Shown here: positions 60,423-64,000 of the stretch, in pieces
Layout of the letters: the number at the start of each line of letters is the position of its first letter
How positions within the stretch are numbered: the first letter of the stretch is position 1
From: Thermoguttaceae bacterium
Lineage (GTDB): Bacteria; Planctomycetota; Planctomycetia; Pirellulales; Thermoguttaceae
Direction: 5' to 3'
Length of the DNA stretch: 64,000 bases
Assembly (NCBI GenBank): GCA_017434455.1
Contig: JAFRFG010000035.1
Span: forward strand, 1-64,000
Notes under the pieces: generated by a model
The model's database searches: none
Told to the model about the DNA's origin: nothing
Seen by the model: only the letters and a program-made list of their open reading frames with translations
Translations under genes and position numbers: made by a program

Positions 60423-61361
60423 CTACTGTTTGCAGATCTTCGCCACGAACCCCTCCAGTCCCTCGGGCTGATAGCTCTCCAGCGCCCCGGCGTCGCACAC
60501 ACGGGCGATCGCCGGATCGATCGGAAGCGAAGCGGCGGCGTCGATCCCAAAGCGCGCCGCGGCGGCGTCCAAATGGCTTTCTCCCAAGATGGAGTGAACC
60601 TTCCCGCACTGGTCACAGCGGAAGTACGACATATTCTCGACCAGGCCGAGGACAGGGATATTCATCAGCCGGGCCATATTCACCGCCTTGGCGACGATCA
60701 TCGAGACCAGATCCTGCGGGGTGGTTACCACGACAACCCCGTCGACCGGCAGCGACTGAAAGACCGTCAGCGGAACATCCCCCGTCCCGGGGGGCATATC
60801 GACAAAGAGGGTATCGATCTGTCCCCAGACGGTCTCTTCCCAGAACTGCTTGACGGTTCCGGCGATGATCGGGCCGCGCCACAGAACCGGATCGGTCTCG
60901 TTCTCGAGAAAGGAGTTGATCGAGAGGACCTTGATGCCTGTTTGTGTTTCCAAGGGAAAGATCCCCATCTCATTGCCGGTGCAGTGCTCAAACAGGCCGA
61001 AGAGTTTCGGGATGGAGGGGCCGGTAATATCGGCGTCGAGGATAGCGGTCTTCTGCCCGGCGCGCGCGGCCAGTGTCGCCAAAAGGCCGGTGACCAGCGA
61101 TTTGCCGACCCCGCCCTTGCCGCTGACCACGGCTACGCACCGCTTGATTTGGCTGTACTGATTTAGTACTGCCTTGGGGGGCGCCTGAGGTTCGGAGCAG
61201 TGGCTCGAGCAGGAGGAGCAGTCGCCGGAGCAGCCCTGTTCGTTCCCGCCGCAGTCACAATCTTGGTGATGGCCGCAGCTGCCGCCGCACTCATGCTCTT
61301 CCCGGTGGTGGCCGCCGCAGCCACAGCCGTTTTGGCGGTTGTCATCTTCTTGTCTCGACAT
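60423..61361 (-). CDS. mrp: Mrp/NBP35-type iron-sulfur carrier ATPase with Cys/His-rich N-terminus
   Basis: Mrp proteins carry and insert iron-sulfur clusters. The 312-residue protein has a deviant Walker A GKGGVGKS at 81-88, the family segment DADITGPSIPKLFG near 109-122, DMPPGTGDVPLT near 178-189 and the pair CDQCGK near 240 that binds the bridging cluster. The first 60 residues are unusual, with ten Cys and six His between residues 13 and 55 and many Gly/Ser. The DUF59 domain often found at the N-terminus of bacterial Mrp is absent. A GAGAGG site precedes the ATG. Confidence 0.9.
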   Translation of the reverse strand: MSRQEDDNRQNGCGCGGHHREEHECGGSCGHHQDCDCGGNEQGCSGDCSSCSSHCSEPQAPPKAVLNQYSQIKRCVAVVSGKGGVGKSLVTGLLATLAARAGQKTAILDADITGPSIPKLFGLFEHCTGNEMGIFPLETQTGIKVLSINSFLENETDPVLWRGPIIAGTVKQFWEETVWGQIDTLFVDMPPGTGDVPLTVFQSLPVDGVVVVTTPQDLVSMIVAKAVNMARLMNIPVLGLVENMSYFRCDQCGKVHSILGESHLDAAAARFGIDAAASLPIDPAIARVCDAGALESYQPEGLEGFVAKICKQ

Positions 61362-61460
61362 AGATTCCTCTCTGGCTGGCGGCGCGGTTCAAAGCGCGCC
61401 TGTTGGATTTCCCCTGGGAGAATCCGAAGGGGTATGCTGCTCAAGGTTGGGCAGCTTTCG

Positions 61461-61487
61461 ATTATATCACATCGGGCAAAACTTCAA
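61461..61487 (-). promoter_or_regulatory. Possible promoter of mrp
   Basis: On the minus strand TTGAAG (61482-61487) and a perfect TATAAT (61461-61466) are separated by 15 bases, about 100 bases upstream of mrp. The spacing is short. Confidence 0.35.
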
Positions 61488-61623
61488 TAACTCTGAGGAA
61501 ACGGCCTTTTCCGCGCGCGGGGTGTTTTCTTCTGGGGGAAAGCTGTAAAATCAAGATGATTCGGGTGCGCTCGGTGATGCCGCGCGGCCCTTTTTGGTGA
61601 CAACAGCGGCGAACATAAAAACG

Positions 61624-62979
61624 ATGAATATTCTCGGCATCGATTTGGGAACCACCACGATTGAGGGGGTGATCCTCGACACGCGGCGGGGGATCATCGC
61701 GAAACAGTCGCGCCCCAACGACGCGATTCTTCCCTCAGGCGGCGACGAGGACCTTCAGGACCCCGAGCGGATTTTCCGGCAGACCCTCTCGATTGTCGAC
61801 GCCTTGTGGGAATACCGCCCCGAGTCGATCGCCCTGGCCGGTCAGATGCACGGGATCGTTTACGTCGATTCCACGGGCAGGGGTGTCTCCCCCCTTTATA
61901 CCTGGCGGGACCGCCGCGCTCGGCGCGACGCCGGCCGGGGAGAGAGTTTCGCCGAGCGGCTGGGCCGCCTAAGCGGCCGGGCCGTCCCCCCCGGGTACGG
62001 GCTGGCGACCCACTATGCCCTGACTTGTTCCGGGGAGGTCCCTACAGAAGCCGCGGCCTTTGCGACCATCGCCGATTACGTTGCGGCGCGGATGTGTGGT
62101 TTAACGCGGCCGGTCACCGAGCCGAGCAGCGCCGCTTCTTTGGGACTCTTCGATCCGGATCGTTCGGCCTTTGATCGTGAGGCACTGGCGCGCGGCGGTA
62201 TCGATCCTCGCTTTCTTCCGGAAGTCGTTCCGTTCGGATGTATGGGGCGTTATCGCGGTGTTAAGGTTTTTACTCCGGTTGGCGATAATCAAGCCAGCGT
62301 CTATGGAACGCTGCGCCGCTGCGCCGCGGGTCTGTCGGAGGCCGCGCATCTGATGGTCGGCACCAGCAGCCAGCTGTCGGTTTTCTCTCAACAGCGTGTC
62401 GAGATCGACGGATTGGAAATTCGGCCGTTCCCTCGCGGCGGTTTTTTAATCGTCGGCGCGGCGCTGTTGGGGGGAGGCGCCTGGGCGCTTTTGGCCCGGT
62501 TCGTGGAGGAAATCCTTCGTGACTTCGGCGCCGCGCTCCCCGGCCGCGAGGAACTCTACGCTCGTTTGACCGCGTCGGCGTCCCGCTGGGCCGATACCGG
62601 CGGCGATGGGCCGCGTGTGGAGACCACCTTTGCCGGAACCCGGCTCGATCCGACTCGGACCGGGGCGATCGAGCGGATCACCGACGAGAATTTTCATCTC
62701 GGTCCCCTGGCTCAAGGTTTTTTGCGGGGAATCGCGGAGGAACTCTACGGTTTCTACACTCTGCTGCCGGAGGAACTTCGAATCAACCGCTGTGTTTTAG
62801 CCGGCGGCGGGAACGCGCTGGTTCGGATCGAACCGCTGCGAAAAACAATCACCGAGCGCTTTGGAATCCCGCTGGTTGTCCCCGACTGTCTCCCCTTTGC
62901 CGCGCTGGGGGCGGCGCTGTTCGCCGCCGATGATTTAGGCATCGAGTTTTCCGCCTTCCATTCCGGGCGCGAAAAGTAA
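61624..62979 (+). CDS. FGGY-family carbohydrate kinase, sedoheptulokinase-like
   Basis: The 451-residue protein has the FGGY/actin-fold phosphate loops: GIDLGTTTIEG at the N-terminus, IALAGQMHGIVY near residue 71, VGDNQASVYG near 219 and a late VLAGGGNALVR adenosine segment. The GQMHG and GDNQASVY segments resemble sedoheptulokinase rather than glycerol kinase or xylulokinase as I recall those, but this is not decisive. It phosphorylates a sugar in the cytoplasm. The ATG at 61624 starts directly at the conserved core; GTG and TTG codons 27 and 30 bases earlier are alternatives. The next gene is a secreted esterase, so the kinase may use sugar from polysaccharide. Confidence 0.78.
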   Translation: MNILGIDLGTTTIEGVILDTRRGIIAKQSRPNDAILPSGGDEDLQDPERIFRQTLSIVDALWEYRPESIALAGQMHGIVYVDSTGRGVSPLYTWRDRRARRDAGRGESFAERLGRLSGRAVPPGYGLATHYALTCSGEVPTEAAAFATIADYVAARMCGLTRPVTEPSSAASLGLFDPDRSAFDREALARGGIDPRFLPEVVPFGCMGRYRGVKVFTPVGDNQASVYGTLRRCAAGLSEAAHLMVGTSSQLSVFSQQRVEIDGLEIRPFPRGGFLIVGAALLGGGAWALLARFVEEILRDFGAALPGREELYARLTASASRWADTGGDGPRVETTFAGTRLDPTRTGAIERITDENFHLGPLAQGFLRGIAEELYGFYTLLPEELRINRCVLAGGGNALVRIEPLRKTITERFGIPLVVPDCLPFAALGAALFAADDLGIEFSAFHSGREK

Positions 62980-63081
62980 TCTAGTGGAAATCCTCCCTCG
63001 TTTGTGATAGACTCATCTTTCGTTGTCCGGCTAAGGGCCGATTCCCCCGCAAAGCGAAAAGATTACAAGAAAGAGAAGCTT

Positions 63082-64000
63082 ATGAGAAGGTCACTTCTAA
63101 CTCTCAAAGCGGCTGTGCCGCTGGCAGTCTGCTTCTGGTGCGCCGCCGCGTGGGCCGGCGATATTTCGTTTTACGGCGTCACCGACAAAGATCCCCTCAG
63201 TTACGCACCGGGTGAGACGATGACTTTTACCGTCTCGGTCTTGGAGGATGGACAGAAGGTTTCGGGGAAAAATCTCGCCTGGACTCGGCGCGGCGACGAT
63301 GGGAAGACCGAGACGGGCCAGGCCGTCAGCGACGCCGAACAGCCGCTGGTGATCCGGACATCCCTCGATGTTCCCGGTTTTGTTTGGATCCGGGTTTCGG
63401 TCGTTCCGGGCGAAGGGGAAAAACCTCAGCGCGGCGACAAGCATGATTTCAACGGCGGGGCGGGGGTTCTTCTCGATGAGATTAAGGGGGCCGAGGAACC
63501 GGCCGACTTCGATGAGTATTGGGCCCATCAAAAGGCCCGCCTGGCGACCGTTCCGATGACCGTCACCAAGATGGAGGAGGTCCCTTCCGGTGACAACAGC
63601 GTTCTTTGCTACGATCTTCGGGTTGAATGTTTGGGAATGCCGGTCTCCGGGTATCTCTGTCTTCCCAAAGATGCCCCGGAAAAATCTCTCCCCGCCCATC
63701 TGATCGTCCTTGGGTACGGTGTCCGTTCGGCCAAAAAACCGCTCCGTGAGGGCAAGAGCGAAATCGCTCTGGAGATCAACGCGCACGGGATCGATAACGG
63801 CCGCGAGCCGGCCTATTACGAAAACTTGCGCGACACCGCGCTGAAAGGGTATGGTTTTCCCGCCAAGTCGAACGCCGATCCGGAGCTAAGTTACTGGAAC
63901 GGGGTGGCGCTTCGGGTGATCCGCGCCTTGGAGTATCTTAAGTCCCTCCCCCAGTGGGACGGGAATACCCTCATCGTCTCGGGCCGTTCGCAGGGAGGAT
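63082..64000 (+). CDS. Secreted acetylxylan esterase-like protein, truncated by the window end
   Basis: The frame opens at an ATG at 63082 and stays open to the last base, giving 306 residues of an incomplete protein. It starts with a signal peptide (LKAAVPLAVCFWCAAAWAG). A beta-sandwich N-terminal domain follows to about residue 125. From about residue 135 it matches acetylxylan esterase/cephalosporin-C deacetylase: PADFDEYWAHQK, MPVSGYLCLPKD, and the nucleophile elbow VSGRSQGG right at the window end. It would remove acetyl groups from a polysaccharide. An AAGAGAAG stretch precedes the start. Confidence 0.82.
   Translation, partial: MRRSLLTLKAAVPLAVCFWCAAAWAGDISFYGVTDKDPLSYAPGETMTFTVSVLEDGQKVSGKNLAWTRRGDDGKTETGQAVSDAEQPLVIRTSLDVPGFVWIRVSVVPGEGEKPQRGDKHDFNGGAGVLLDEIKGAEEPADFDEYWAHQKARLATVPMTVTKMEEVPSGDNSVLCYDLRVECLGMPVSGYLCLPKDAPEKSLPAHLIVLGYGVRSAKKPLREGKSEIALEINAHGIDNGREPAYYENLRDTALKGYGFPAKSNADPELSYWNGVALRVIRALEYLKSLPQWDGNTLIVSGRSQGG

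Overview
The window looks like chromosomal DNA of a Planctomycetota bacterium, probably Pirellulales-like. The strongest marker is a pair of large DUF1559 proteins with a type IV prepilin N-terminus and a C-terminal H-X9-DG region. Supporting signs are several Tat-exported oxidoreductase-like proteins, a secreted giant protein with a hydrazine-synthase-alpha-like region, CxxCH motifs and a SUMF1 domain, an exported DegT-type aminotransferase and an exported isoaspartyl methyltransferase. lpxB indicates a Gram-negative envelope. The G+C content is high, which creates many long but meaningless antisense frames. Secreted glycan enzymes, ferrous iron uptake and sodium-coupled sugar transport suggest a polysaccharide user from a low-oxygen, possibly host-associated habitat; that habitat is inference.

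Layout. 1-5 kb: sugar transporter, SDR oxidoreductase, galE, fmt and a small exported protein, all on the minus strand. 5.1-7.5 kb: plus-strand secreted glycerophosphodiesterase and a Tat-exported PHP-type protein, closed by a strong bidirectional terminator. 7.5-13.5 kb (minus): DUF4886 protein, agmatinase, a SIS-HAD fusion, a DUF89 phosphatase and a membrane-anchored HtrA-like protease. 13.8-16.6 kb (plus): asd, truA and a BASS-type transporter. 16.6-22.8 kb (minus): rnhA, a vSGLT-like symporter, recQ and a HerA-like DUF853 ATPase. 23-29.4 kb: two DUF1559 genes in inverted orientation around a beta-helix surface protein, plus a lipoprotein. 29.4-36.3 kb: Gfo/Idh/MocA oxidoreductase, divergent from the heme-motif/SUMF1 giant and the exported DegT protein. 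36.3-40.3 kb (minus): membrane protein, a degenerate alpha/beta hydrolase and hom. 40.4-47.3 kb (plus): RlmM-like methyltransferase, nspC, serine acetyltransferase, tRNA-Leu(CAG), parB, lpxB and an M50 protease. 47.3-50.3 kb (minus): exported PCMT, FHA protein and a YhcC-type radical SAM enzyme. 50.4-53.5 kb (plus): a DtxR-type regulator with feoA and feoB. 53.5-61.4 kb (minus): GH2 glycosidase, a secreted toroid-like protein, a second Gfo/Idh protein and Mrp. 61.6-64 kb (plus): FGGY kinase and a truncated acetylxylan-esterase-like gene.

The most useful regulatory result is a pair of matching palindromes, TTTAGA-N4-TCTAAA. One lies just downstream of a near-consensus promoter for the DtxR-type gene, the other directly abuts the feoB start codon, so the regulator probably controls itself and iron uptake. 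The most unusual coding content is the secreted giant plus exported DegT pair, the SIS-HAD/DUF89 pair, and the inverted DUF1559 duplication. No CRISPR array, transposase, integrase, rRNA or prophage was seen. Start sites were moved to internal codons where a ribosome-binding site or family alignment supports it.
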